DNA of 64,000 bases from Bacteroides intestinalis (GTDB lineage: Bacteria; Bacteroidota; Bacteroidia; Bacteroidales; Bacteroidaceae), in the NCBI RefSeq assembly GCF_003464595.1, contig NZ_QRZF01000023.1, positions 1-64,000 of the forward strand. Direction: 5' to 3'. The notes under the pieces are model-generated. The model saw nothing but the letters and a program-made list of their open reading frames with translations, did not search any database and was not told the DNA's origin. Positions 25,802 through 33,726 of the stretch are shown in pieces. Positions within the stretch are counted from its first letter, which is position 1, and each line of letters opens with the position of its first letter. Made by a program: the position numbers and the translations under genes.

Positions 25802-25832
25802 AAAATCATAGGATTATCACTTTATTTTGAAG

Positions 25833-25865
25833 GCCTTGAATTCGTTCAAGGCTTTTCTTTTTTTT
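25833..25865 (+). terminator. Terminator of the Crp/Fnr gene
   Basis: GCCTTGAA and TTCAAGGC close perfectly over a TTCG tetraloop, followed by a T-rich tract. Confidence 0.85.
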
Positions 25866-25903
25866 ATGCACTTAATTTGTAGCGAGTTAAACATTAAAGA
25901 CTA

Positions 25904-26047
25904 ATGATACCATACAAAAGTAGAATTAAACAGCTGACTACCGACAAATTGAACATATACGAAACTTATGACGATCCGATAACTGTTCCCGGACAAGATT
26001 ACAGAGAATACAGGGAGTATGAATCGCTGCCACTCTCTACAAAATAA
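25904..26047 (+). CDS. Possible 47-residue small protein
   Basis: An ATG at 25904 opens a 47-codon frame that begins MIPYKSRIKQ and ends SLPLSTK. It is rich in Tyr, Asp, Glu and Arg, with an acidic DYREYREYE segment, and looks like protein rather than random sequence. It follows the Crp/Fnr terminator and has no clear promoter box or ribosome site, so it may be a real small gene or a fragment. Confidence 0.35.
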   Translation: MIPYKSRIKQLTTDKLNIYETYDDPITVPGQDYREYREYESLPLSTK

Positions 26048-26087
26048 CGGAACAATCTAAACTAGACTTTTCAAGAGAAATCCTGCT

Positions 26088-26939
26088 TCACGATTCTGTG
26101 AGGCAGGATTTCATATTGTATGCACGCAAATACTGCATGGGAGTTTGTCCGGTATACTTTTTAAAGTCCTTAATGAAATGATTCGTGTCGCTATAACCAC
26201 TATCCGCAGTAATGCGAACCAAATCTTTCTGTACTCGAAAAGCGGTATAAGCATGGATGAACCGCTGCAAAGAAGAGTAACACTTGGGCGTCATGCCGAC
26301 TGCTTCGGAAAAGTTTCGTTCCAGCCATTTATAGTTAACGCCTAAATGAGACTTTAATTCATCGATGGATAATGTTCCTTTATGCAACTTGATATAGCGA
26401 ATGGCCTCATCCAGCAGCTTATTAGATTTTTCATTTACGGATAGGACATCGCGGATACAGTTTTCTAAAAGTTCTATCTTCTCTTCTACTTCCCCACATT
26501 GCTGCATTTCTTTCAGTAAAGCATCCGAATCATGAAATACGGATTGCAGATTCCAGAAAGGACGGGTATTGAATTTTTTGGCATCCAACCCAAACAAGCG
26601 GTAAAAAGATGCAGGTTTAAACCGTACTATCAGCAGATAAGTGCCCCTTCCGGAGAAACGAACAGCCATCTTTTCAAAAGACCTTGTACTGAACCAACCG
26701 GATTTGAATCTGGAAGCCTCCTCATTATACTCCAACTCTACTTCATCTTCCGCCTCGGACAGGAATGCTAACATAGGTGTTCCGTCATTATATGCCAAGC
26801 TATCAGATAAATCGCAGCAAGGGAAGATAAAGAAACTATCGACGTACTCTTGCATATCTTTTGCAGGAGTCATTATCCTTATCCCCTCAAGAGAAGCGAA
26901 AGGATGTGATATGATATGTTCTAATAAGCTTACCGGCAT
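26088..26939 (-). CDS. AraC-family regulator, DUF6597-like
   Basis: The protein has a sensing domain of the DUF6597 kind and a C-terminal AraC helix-turn-helix pair (ITADSGYSDTNHFIKDFKKYTGQTPMQYLRAY). The first ATG (26939) leaves almost no leader after the promoter box at 26945-26952. The ATG at 26871-26873 is preceded by AAGGATA and begins right where the family domain starts, so a 261-residue form is also plausible. It is divergent from the deformylase gene and may regulate it. Confidence 0.85.
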   Translation of the reverse strand: MPVSLLEHIISHPFASLEGIRIMTPAKDMQEYVDSFFIFPCCDLSDSLAYNDGTPMLAFLSEAEDEVELEYNEEASRFKSGWFSTRSFEKMAVRFSGRGTYLLIVRFKPASFYRLFGLDAKKFNTRPFWNLQSVFHDSDALLKEMQQCGEVEEKIELLENCIRDVLSVNEKSNKLLDEAIRYIKLHKGTLSIDELKSHLGVNYKWLERNFSEAVGMTPKCYSSLQRFIHAYTAFRVQKDLVRITADSGYSDTNHFIKDFKKYTGQTPMQYLRAYNMKSCLTES

Positions 26940-26944
26940 GTGTG

Positions 26945-26952
26945 CAAAAGTA
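26945..26952 (-). promoter_or_regulatory. Promoter of the AraC/DUF6597 gene
   Basis: Reverse-strand TACTTTTG (followed by C) predicts transcription starting at or near the ATG at 26939. Confidence 0.55.
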
Positions 26953-27018
26953 CATAAATATTAGGATAGTACAGAACGATATGTCTAAAATTTACCATAA
27001 GGGTTGATGTCTATGGGT

Positions 27019-27026
27019 TACTTTTG
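27019..27026 (+). promoter_or_regulatory. Promoter of the deformylase gene
   Basis: TACTTTTG (followed by C) predicts a leader of about nine bases before the ATG at 27041. Confidence 0.6.
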
Positions 27027-27040
27027 CCTAAAAAAGTAAT

Positions 27041-27625
27041 ATGATTAAACCGATAACAATTTACGGGAATCCCGTACTGAGAAAAGAATGTGTGAGTATA
27101 GAGAAAACTTATCCGGGTATCCGGGAAGTCATAGAGACGATGTGGCAGACACTGAGAAATGCGGACGGTTGTGGTCTGGCTGCTCCACAGATCAATCTTC
27201 CTATCAAACTATTTGTAGTGAACAGCCGGGATAGCTATGCATATATGTCCACTAAAGAAAGGGAACGTTTCTTTGCAAAAGATGATTGCGGGATAGAAGA
27301 AACATTCATAAATGCGGAAATAACAGGATACAGTGACGAGGTATGGACTACGGGAGAAGGCTGTCTGAGTATTCCCGATCTGTATGAGGAAGTGACACGA
27401 CCCTGGTCCATAACAATAAAGTATCAGGATAAGGAATTTAATGAGCAAGTCAAGGTTTATCATGGATATACGGCACGAATCATTCAACATGAGTTTGAGC
27501 ATACGGAAGGGAGACTGTATATAGATCATTTGTCGCCTTTCAGGAAACAATTATTGCGGAACAAACTGGCACGTATCCTGAAAAGAAAGATAAATGCGTC
27601 ATATCCAACACAAAAGTCATATTAA
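27041..27625 (+). CDS. def: Peptide deformylase
   Basis: Deformylase removes the formyl group from new protein N-termini (EC 3.5.1.88). All three motifs are present: GCGLAAPQ at 43-50, EGCLS at 106-110 with metal-binding Cys108, and HEFEH at 150-154. The 194 residues include a basic C-terminal tail. It stands outside the usual fmt or yqgF context and is paired with a divergent AraC gene, so it may be an accessory, inducible copy. Confidence 0.92.
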   Translation: MIKPITIYGNPVLRKECVSIEKTYPGIREVIETMWQTLRNADGCGLAAPQINLPIKLFVVNSRDSYAYMSTKERERFFAKDDCGIEETFINAEITGYSDEVWTTGEGCLSIPDLYEEVTRPWSITIKYQDKEFNEQVKVYHGYTARIIQHEFEHTEGRLYIDHLSPFRKQLLRNKLARILKRKINASYPTQKSY

Positions 27626-27714
27626 ACCGAAGATTATGCCTGACTTTTCGTATTTTTGTTGCAAGTATCATTCCTTAAAGAGTATCCATTTCCGAATAAT
27701 GCACCAAAAAAAAT

Positions 27715-27897
27715 ATGAAGCTAACCGTATTAATAGATAACAACACCTACATCGATGAATATTATATAGGTGAACCTGCCCTGAGCTATTACATAGAAGA
27801 TGAAAATGAACGGAAGATTGTCGGAGTCAGGCGGTTTTCATCTATTCAAACTGTCGGAAAGGCTTACGAGAACGATAGATTATTTTCAAAAGAATAG
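27715..27897 (+). pseudogene. Truncated MBL-fold hydrolase remnant
   Basis: The first 34 codons (MKLTVLIDNNTYIDEYYIGE, then PALSYYIEDENERKI) match the N-terminus of metallo-beta-lactamase-fold hydrolases, which normally continue with FDTGYSDLF and HxHxDH. Here the frame leaves the family at once and stops after 60 codons; traces of the lost stretch (LFKLSERL) appear in another frame. No zinc ligands remain. Confidence 0.6.
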
Positions 27898-27916
27898 TAA
27901 CCTAAATAATGAAGTT

Positions 27917-28768
27917 ATGAAAGCATTCAGTTTATTAGTAGCACTTATGGCTTTAAGCTCATTGGGAGGAAACAGCAACGGTTCTATGAACCTTTGTGAA
28001 AAAGCCATTGATACGAATCGCCCCAATGGATGGTATTACATCACGAGTGGTAAACAAGACAGCCTTTCGGCAGAGCCAATCGTAACGACCAAAGATTTTG
28101 CCTCCATAAGCCTCGACTCTTCCTTGAATGAACGGACAGGCGAAATGATATACCAAATTGTAGGAAGAGTAAACGAACAGTCGATTGAAGTATGGGCAGA
28201 TGCAACCGAACGGTCTATAGGTAAACATATCAGCTTTGTATGTAACAATAAGGTAGTATGCAATCCTCGGGTTAATGCTCGGATTCCAAATGGCTATTTT
28301 GCTATTTCAGGCAAAGAAGCTGAGTTTAAAACACTGTACAGACAAGTTCAAGAGGACATTAGAAACGAAGAAATTTCTTCAGAACACAAGAAAGCATGGG
28401 AAGAAGCCCGCAAGGTACGCGAATCCATTACCGACTCTACCTTCCTTAAGACTAAACGTCCGATGTCCGATGATGCAATCGGTCCTTACAACTATCAGAC
28501 AGGTTTTCTTGAAGACCGCGCCTACAACCGGACTGTTTACGTAATAGCTATAGACAGAGCCAAGAAGCATCTTTCCGTCAAGAATAACCAACTGGTATTG
28601 AACCTGAAATCAGGAGCAGAAATTAATATTGCAGAAGACATGTACCAATATATCACCAGGTTGTTTGTCGACTGGAATAAATGGGTGAAAGAAGGAAAAT
28701 TCAAAATCATAAAAACAGAAGAAGGGTATTATGATATTGAACCTACTCCTCAGAAGAAGAAAAATTAA
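27917..28768 (+). CDS. Secreted protein with SecDF-P1-like domain
   Basis: The 283-residue protein has a signal peptide without a lipobox. The region about 25-140 (GWYYITSGKQDSLSAEPIV … WADATERSIGKHISFVCNNKVVCNPRVNARIPNGYFAISGK) resembles the P1 head domain of SecD. The rest is charged and helical. Without SecDF membrane segments it is a free-standing periplasmic domain of unknown role. Its stop overlaps that of the convergent retron RT gene by three bases (28766-28767 shared region). Confidence 0.6.
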   Translation: MKAFSLLVALMALSSLGGNSNGSMNLCEKAIDTNRPNGWYYITSGKQDSLSAEPIVTTKDFASISLDSSLNERTGEMIYQIVGRVNEQSIEVWADATERSIGKHISFVCNNKVVCNPRVNARIPNGYFAISGKEAEFKTLYRQVQEDIRNEEISSEHKKAWEEARKVRESITDSTFLKTKRPMSDDAIGPYNYQTGFLEDRAYNRTVYVIAIDRAKKHLSVKNNQLVLNLKSGAEINIAEDMYQYITRLFVDWNKWVKEGKFKIIKTEEGYYDIEPTPQKKKN

Positions 28769-29886
28769 GATCCTTTCTCCAAACCTTTCAAAGCAGCAAT
28801 AGAATCGGAAACATAAGCATTATCCGGTTCTATGGATCGCCAGTAGCAAAGAGTTCCGATCAGACGCTTCAGGTAAGCAGGATCATGAGAACCTATCCGG
28901 CGTTGATGCTCCGCAAGCCCTTTCGTCAGAATGAAATGGACATTCTTGCGTATCTCCCTCTTCTTTGCTTTGGGAATGGTCAGCTTCACGCCGGAGCTGA
29001 TGGAAACGCCTGTGATAATCTTTCTCTTATGCCCACTCAGAAAACGGGTTTTCTTATGATTGATTTCAAACTTTTCCTCCCGAATGATCTGTTTAATCAG
29101 AGGCAATATCTGTTGCGCCGGAAAGACATCTCCCGAAAAAGTGAGATCATCCGCGTAGCGGGTATAAACCAGATTATATTCAGTAGCCAGTGCCGCCAGC
29201 TTTTTGTCCATCTCATAAGAAATGATATTACTCAGTGCCGGACTGGTAGATGCTCCCTGAGGCAGACATCTGCGTACACAGCATAAAGCCGCAAGCACTC
29301 TTGCAATCTTCGGTGGATATCCCATACTCTCGAACATTTTCCGTACCCGCAGACTGCATATAGAGCCAAAGAAATCATGGATATCAGTTTTCAGCACATA
29401 GGGCTTGCCCAGATGCGGCCGGACATTATCGGAAATGGACATCTTGCACCGGAAACCGGTAGCGGCGGGATGTAGATTCACAAATGATAAAACGCGATGA
29501 TTGATAGTATCCTGAATGGCTTTCAGCTCTTTGTCCGGTGCTGAAATCATACGGTAGCCTCCCTTTCTTTTACCAATCCAGAATTCCCGGTAATGTCCGG
29601 GAATATCTTTCAGTATCTCTTTCAGGACCGCCTCTTCCACTCCCAACAGATTGGCACACTTCACTACTGCCTCCTCGTCGAACCATGGAATGGTGATCGG
29701 AGCAGAAGTACCAAAGTACCGGCTAAACCATCCTTTACGGGTAGTTTCTGTATCGGTAGTATCTTCCGTATTGCTGCGGTTTCCGGCTTTCCACCTTTTG
29801 TATCCTTCCTGTTTCCGGCTCGAAGAGATAATCTTGTAAATCAACAAGCCGGTGACAATCAGTACCGCTATTAGAATTCCATTCAT
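28765..29886 (-). CDS. Retron reverse transcriptase, membrane-anchored
   Basis: The 373-residue protein begins with one hydrophobic helix (about 4-20) and a charged linker to about 60, then a reverse transcriptase: KTDIHDFFGSI with Asp168, LPQGASTSPALSN at 218-230 and catalytic YADD at 254-257. Retron-specific features are NVRPH at 154-158 (the NAxxH region X) and an ITG in place of VTG late in the protein. An msr-msd RNA lies directly upstream. Retrons act in phage defence. No second gene follows in the operon, so the N-terminal helix may be part of the effector function. Confidence 0.88.
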   Translation of the reverse strand: MNGILIAVLIVTGLLIYKIISSSRKQEGYKRWKAGNRSNTEDTTDTETTRKGWFSRYFGTSAPITIPWFDEEAVVKCANLLGVEEAVLKEILKDIPGHYREFWIGKRKGGYRMISAPDKELKAIQDTINHRVLSFVNLHPAATGFRCKMSISDNVRPHLGKPYVLKTDIHDFFGSICSLRVRKMFESMGYPPKIARVLAALCCVRRCLPQGASTSPALSNIISYEMDKKLAALATEYNLVYTRYADDLTFSGDVFPAQQILPLIKQIIREEKFEINHKKTRFLSGHKRKIITGVSISSGVKLTIPKAKKREIRKNVHFILTKGLAEHQRRIGSHDPAYLKRLIGTLCYWRSIEPDNAYVSDSIAALKGLEKGS

Positions 29887-29904
29887 CTTACATAACTAAA
29901 AAAG

Positions 29905-30032
29905 GAAGAGGATGAGTATTTACTAATGTAAATCGTGGTATTTATACCAGAGTATTTACATTTCTAAGAAAGCTCCTGAGCTTACGAGGCGACTGCACCT
30001 CTTTCCTGCTAAATCTTTTTCTCATCCTCTTC
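29905..30032 (-). ncRNA. Retron msr-msd RNA
   Basis: On the reverse strand the RNA opens with a1 (GAAGAGGATGAG, 30032 to 30021) and closes with its exact complement a2 (29916 to 29905), 12 bp. TTAGC at 30012-30008 follows a1 as in retron Ec86, so G at 30009 is the likely branching guanosine. Two msr hairpins lie at 29986-30001 and 29970-29983. The msd is a long hairpin at 29925-29962 with 9-bp outer arms and a TGGTAT/ATACCA inner stem. The RT gene starts 19 bases downstream. Confidence 0.85.
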
Positions 30033-30037
30033 GTACG

Positions 30038-30045
30038 CAAAAATA
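30038..30045 (-). promoter_or_regulatory. Promoter of the retron
   Basis: Reverse-strand TATTTTTG (followed by C) predicts a start near 30032, the first base of the a1 arm. Confidence 0.65.
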
Positions 30046-30119
30046 TATCTTTTTTCACTTATAGCGCCAAAGAGAGACAATTTATTTTAATGTAGTAATG
30101 TTTTTTTAATCAGATTCTA

Positions 30120-30127
30120 TAACTTTG
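30120..30127 (+). promoter_or_regulatory. Promoter of the POT transporter gene
   Basis: TAACTTTG (followed by C) gives a leader of about 24 bases before the ATG at 30157. Confidence 0.6.
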
Positions 30128-30156
30128 CCTCCCATAAAGAAAATATCTATACTATA

Positions 30157-31695
30157 ATGAGTACATCCAAACACCCGAAAGGTCTTTACCTTGTCTTTGC
30201 TACCAGCACGGCAGAACGTTTCAGCTACTACGGTATGCGTGCTATCTTCATCCTGTTTCTAACCCAGGCTCTCTTGTTCGATAAGGAACATGCCGCCTCT
30301 ATTTATGGCAGCTATACCGGACTGGTTTATCTCACTCCGCTCATCGGCGGATATATTGCTGATAAATACTGGGGCATCCGGCGTTCCGTTTTCTGGGGGG
30401 CCATGATGATGGCGGTAGGCCAGTTCCTGATGTTCTTCAGTGCGTCGATGCTGGATACTAAAGAGCTTTCCCACTGGTTGATGTATGGGGGACTCACCTT
30501 CTTGATTTTAGGAAATGGCTGCTTTAAGCCTACAGTTTCGTCATTGGTCGGACAACTTTATGAACCGGGAGACAGACGTCTGGACTCTGCTTATACTATA
30601 TTCTATATGGGTGTAAATGTGGGTTCTTTCTTTGCCCCGCTGGTTTGCGGTTACTTCGGTGAAACGGGTAATCCCAATGATTTCAAATGGGGATTCCTGA
30701 TTGCAGCGATCGTTACAATCTTCACGGTAATTCTATTTGAAACGCAAAAGAACAAGTATCTGATCGGTCCTGACGGAAAGCCGCTCGGCATTATTCCGGA
30801 CGCCAAACGGGAGCAACCGAAAGAACATAAAACAGTTCAGCAAACAGCCATAGATAAAGATAAGAAGATGCGCAACAATTTGCTTCTCGGAGCACTGACC
30901 ATTGCCCTTGCCTTATTCTTCTACTGGTGTTTCGGCAACGATTGGGTCAGTATAGGGATATTCACAGCCTGTATCGTCTTCCCCGTCAGCATTCTGCTGG
31001 ATGGCTCTCTGACAAAGATAGAGCGTGACCGTATCTTCGTTATTTACATTATCGCTTTCTTCGTTATATTCTTCTGGGCAGCCTACGAACAAGCAGGTGC
31101 TTCGCTCACTCTTTTTGCTGCCGAACAAACCGACCGTACAATCCTCGGTTGGGAAATGCCCGCCTCTTGGATACAATCTTTCAATCCGTTCTTCGTAGTT
31201 ATATTGGCAGCCATTATGCCCAGTGTATGGGGTGCGCTGAACAAACGAGGCATGGAACCGGCTTCCCCCACCAAACAAGCTATTGGTTTGTTGCTGCTCT
31301 CACTGGGATATTTAGTCATTTGTTTCGGTGTGAAAGATGTACAGCCTGGTGTAAAAGTCAGCCTTATCTGGCTAACCGGACTTTATTTCATCCATACTAT
31401 GGGAGAAATAGCCCTCTCCCCTATCGGTTTATCCATGGTAAACAAACTCACCCCTGTCCGTTTTGCCTCTCTTATGATGGGAATCTGGTATCTTGCCACC
31501 TCTACAGCCAATAAATTTGCAGGTACTTTAGGCGGCCTTTATCCCGAAGACGGGAAAGTGAAAACCCTGCTCGGATTCCGTATTGAAACCATGTTCGACT
31601 TCTTTATGGTATTCGTTATCATGTCCGGCGTAGCCTCTCTTATCCTCTTCCTGCTCTCAAAGAAATTACAGAAGATGATGCATGGAGTAGAATAA
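30157..31695 (+). CDS. POT-family proton/peptide symporter
   Basis: The 512-residue protein has about 12-14 membrane helices and the PTR2/POT signatures: ERFSYYGMRAIFILFLTQ near residue 14, GGYIADKYWGIRRSVFWGA and FYMGVNVGSFFAP. The ExxER-like motif at the first helix is part of proton coupling. It imports di- and tripeptides across the inner membrane. It is monocistronic and divergent from the retron. Confidence 0.92.
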   Translation: MSTSKHPKGLYLVFATSTAERFSYYGMRAIFILFLTQALLFDKEHAASIYGSYTGLVYLTPLIGGYIADKYWGIRRSVFWGAMMMAVGQFLMFFSASMLDTKELSHWLMYGGLTFLILGNGCFKPTVSSLVGQLYEPGDRRLDSAYTIFYMGVNVGSFFAPLVCGYFGETGNPNDFKWGFLIAAIVTIFTVILFETQKNKYLIGPDGKPLGIIPDAKREQPKEHKTVQQTAIDKDKKMRNNLLLGALTIALALFFYWCFGNDWVSIGIFTACIVFPVSILLDGSLTKIERDRIFVIYIIAFFVIFFWAAYEQAGASLTLFAAEQTDRTILGWEMPASWIQSFNPFFVVILAAIMPSVWGALNKRGMEPASPTKQAIGLLLLSLGYLVICFGVKDVQPGVKVSLIWLTGLYFIHTMGEIALSPIGLSMVNKLTPVRFASLMMGIWYLATSTANKFAGTLGGLYPEDGKVKTLLGFRIETMFDFFMVFVIMSGVASLILFLLSKKLQKMMHGVE

Positions 31696-31701
31696 AAATC
31701 G

Positions 31702-31709
31702 TATTTTTG
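31702..31709 (+). promoter_or_regulatory. Promoter of hpt
   Basis: TATTTTTG gives a leader of about 20 bases before the ATG at 31735. Confidence 0.6.
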
Positions 31710-31734
31710 TGCCAATTTTAAAAATCTATCCCTT

Positions 31735-32271
31735 ATGGACACCATACAAATAAAAGACAAAAAGTTCACTGTTTCTATCAAGGAACAGGACATTCTGAAA
31801 GAAGTAACCCGCGTTGCAAATGAAATCAATCGCGATCTGGCTGGTAAAAATCCTCTATTTCTCAGCGTCCTGAACGGCTCGTTTATGTTTACTGCTGATC
31901 TGATGAAAAACATTACTATTCCCTGCGAGATTTCTTTCGTGAAGCTGGCTTCTTATCAGGGGGTGTCCTCTACCGGAGTTATCAAGGAAGTGATCGGTAT
32001 TACCGAAGATCTGACAGACCGCACGGTAGTGATTGTGGAAGATATTGTAGATACTGGCCTGACTATGCAACGTCTGCTGGACACGCTGGGCACACGTAAC
32101 CCGAAAGAAATCCACATCGCTTCGTTACTGGTGAAACCTGATAAGTTGAAAGTAGATTTGAATATAGAATACGTAGCCATGGAAATTCCCAATGACTTCA
32201 TTGTAGGTTATGGATTGGATTATGACGGCTTCGGGCGCAATTATGCGGACATTTATACAGTGGTAGATTAA
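31735..32271 (+). CDS. hpt: Hypoxanthine phosphoribosyltransferase
   Basis: This 178-residue enzyme salvages hypoxanthine (and guanine) with PRPP (EC 2.4.2.8). The PRPP loop VVIVEDIVDTGLTMQ (about 101-115) and the SVLNGSFMFTADL and VGYGLDYDGFGRN blocks are conserved. It precedes adk, another purine gene, but a repeat element with its own promoter lies between them. Confidence 0.93.
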   Translation: MDTIQIKDKKFTVSIKEQDILKEVTRVANEINRDLAGKNPLFLSVLNGSFMFTADLMKNITIPCEISFVKLASYQGVSSTGVIKEVIGITEDLTDRTVVIVEDIVDTGLTMQRLLDTLGTRNPKEIHIASLLVKPDKLKVDLNIEYVAMEIPNDFIVGYGLDYDGFGRNYADIYTVVD

Positions 32272-32318
32272 AGAAATCGAATACTACGTATAGAGCTATA
32301 GGCCATACCTGAACCGGG

Positions 32319-32408
32319 TCAAGTCCGTACCAAGTCCGTACCTGCTCCGTAAAAAGATACCTTTGCACGGAGAAGATACGGACTTGGTACGGACTTGATA
32401 CGGAGCAG
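32319..32408. repeat. 11-bp-periodic inverted repeat before adk
   Basis: TCCGTA starts at 32324, 32335 and 32346; its complement TACGGA starts at 32377, 32388 and 32399, with a C-for-T variant at 32366. Every step is 11 bp. The arms 32319-32340 and 32377-32398 are perfect complements over 22 bp. A -7 promoter box (32358-32365) lies in the loop. Confidence 0.9.
32358..32365 (+). promoter_or_regulatory. Promoter of adk inside the repeat loop
   Basis: TACCTTTG (followed by C) sits in the spacer of the 11-bp-periodic inverted repeat. Transcription from it would carry the right arm into a leader of about 137 bases ahead of adk. Confidence 0.5.
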
Positions 32409-32508
32409 ACCTTGCTCAAGGCTATCAGGATAAGGCTAAATTATGGTGCGTACAAGAGAATTTTGAATTAGGTATAATAATAAGTAACAGTTAAATTGTA
32501 AATCACAA

Positions 32509-33081
32509 ATGTTGAACATTGTAATTTTCGGTGCTCCCGGTTCAGGAAAGGGAACACAAAGTGAGAAAATCGTAGAAAAGTACGGTATTAACCACATCTC
32601 AACCGGTGACGTGTTGCGTGCTGAAATCAAGAACGGCACAGAACTGGGCAAAACAGCTAAAAGTTATATCGATCAAGGCCAGTTGATCCCTGACGACCTG
32701 ATGATTGATATCCTTGCAAGTGTATTCGATAGTTTCAAAGACAGCAAAGGTGTAATCTTCGACGGTTTCCCCCGTACGATTGCACAGGCAGAAGCTCTGA
32801 AAAAAATGCTTGCTGGAAGAAATCAGGGAGTAAGCGTTATGCTTGACCTGGATGTACCTGAAGACGAACTGATGGTCCGCCTCATCAAACGTGGTAAGGA
32901 TTCCGGTCGTGCCGATGACAACGAAGAGACTATCAAGAAACGTCTTCATGTTTATCATTCACAGACTTCTCCGCTGATTGACTGGTACAAGCAGGAAGGA
33001 CAATACCAACACATCAAAGGACAAGGTGCATTGGAAGAAATCTTTGCTGATGTTTGCGCTGCAATCGACGCTGCAAAGTAA
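32509..33081 (+). CDS. adk: Adenylate kinase
   Basis: Adk balances ATP, ADP and AMP (EC 2.7.4.3). The 190-residue protein has the P-loop GAPGSGKGT at 8-16, the DGFPRTIAQAEAL signature and the short-lid form (RGKDSGRADDNEETIKKR) without zinc cysteines. Length is typical of short adenylate kinases. Confidence 0.95.
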   Translation: MLNIVIFGAPGSGKGTQSEKIVEKYGINHISTGDVLRAEIKNGTELGKTAKSYIDQGQLIPDDLMIDILASVFDSFKDSKGVIFDGFPRTIAQAEALKKMLAGRNQGVSVMLDLDVPEDELMVRLIKRGKDSGRADDNEETIKKRLHVYHSQTSPLIDWYKQEGQYQHIKGQGALEEIFADVCAAIDAAK

Positions 33082-33102
33082 AGTAACACAATCATAATTT
33101 AG

Positions 33103-33143
33103 AGCGCGGTAATACCCATGAAAATGATATTACCGCGCTTTGT
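33103..33143. terminator. Terminator between adk and the AraC gene
   Basis: AGCGCGGTAATA (33103-33114) pairs with TATTACCGCGCT (33128-33139) and is followed by TTTG. It lies between convergent genes and may work on both. Confidence 0.75.
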
Positions 33144-33175
33144 TATTCTCCCGTCTGCCCTAAAATAACAAGTAA

Positions 33176-33652
33176 CTATTTCACGATCTTCTTTTTATAT
33201 TCACGCGGGGTACATTGGATTTTCTTAAAGAATGTAGCATTAAACCGGGCTATAGAATTGAATCCACATTCGTATGCAATGTTGGTAATGCTCATGTCTG
33301 TAGTCAGTAATTTACGTTGTGCATGAGCTATTCTTAACTCAGCAATATAGTCACTTATTGTAGTACCAAATGCCTTCTTAAATATATGATTGGCATAATC
33401 AGGGTGCAGACCTACTGCATCACCGATATCATTGGCTTTAATATCATTACAATAATTCTTAGTAAGATATATGGTTATTTTTTCGTTGTGTCGCAAGTAA
33501 GTGATATTCCCTTGGGGCAGGTAATTTATCTCTATTTCATTATGCCTATCGTATCTGGGCATAACACGGGGTATCCATGTCTCACATGTAAGTCCATAAG
33601 GTTTAAACTCCTCACGGAACTTATCAAAACTGTAACATTTCTCGGAATTCAT
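33176..33652 (-). CDS. Short AraC-family regulator with internal deletion
   Basis: The 158-residue protein has an intact C-terminal AraC DNA-binding region (DIGDAVGLHPDYANHIFKKAFG … IAYECGFNSIARFNATFFKKIQCTPREYKK). The N-terminal 60 residues look like the start of the usual cupin domain, but they join the helix-turn-helix part directly, so about 120-130 residues of sensing domain are missing without loss of frame. It may be a constitutive regulator or decaying. It is divergent from the DUF1593 gene. Confidence 0.75.
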   Translation of the reverse strand: MNSEKCYSFDKFREEFKPYGLTCETWIPRVMPRYDRHNEIEINYLPQGNITYLRHNEKITIYLTKNYCNDIKANDIGDAVGLHPDYANHIFKKAFGTTISDYIAELRIAHAQRKLLTTDMSITNIAYECGFNSIARFNATFFKKIQCTPREYKKKIVK

Positions 33653-33697
33653 TATATTCGTATATAAAAATAGAGAGTGTTATTCACATTTTGGTGG

Positions 33698-33705
33698 TAA
33701 ATTTG
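33698..33705 (+). promoter_or_regulatory. Promoter of the DUF1593 gene
   Basis: TAAATTTG (followed by C) gives a leader of about 16 bases before the ATG at 33727. Confidence 0.6.
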
Positions 33706-33726
33706 CAAAAATAATCTTTAAACGCC

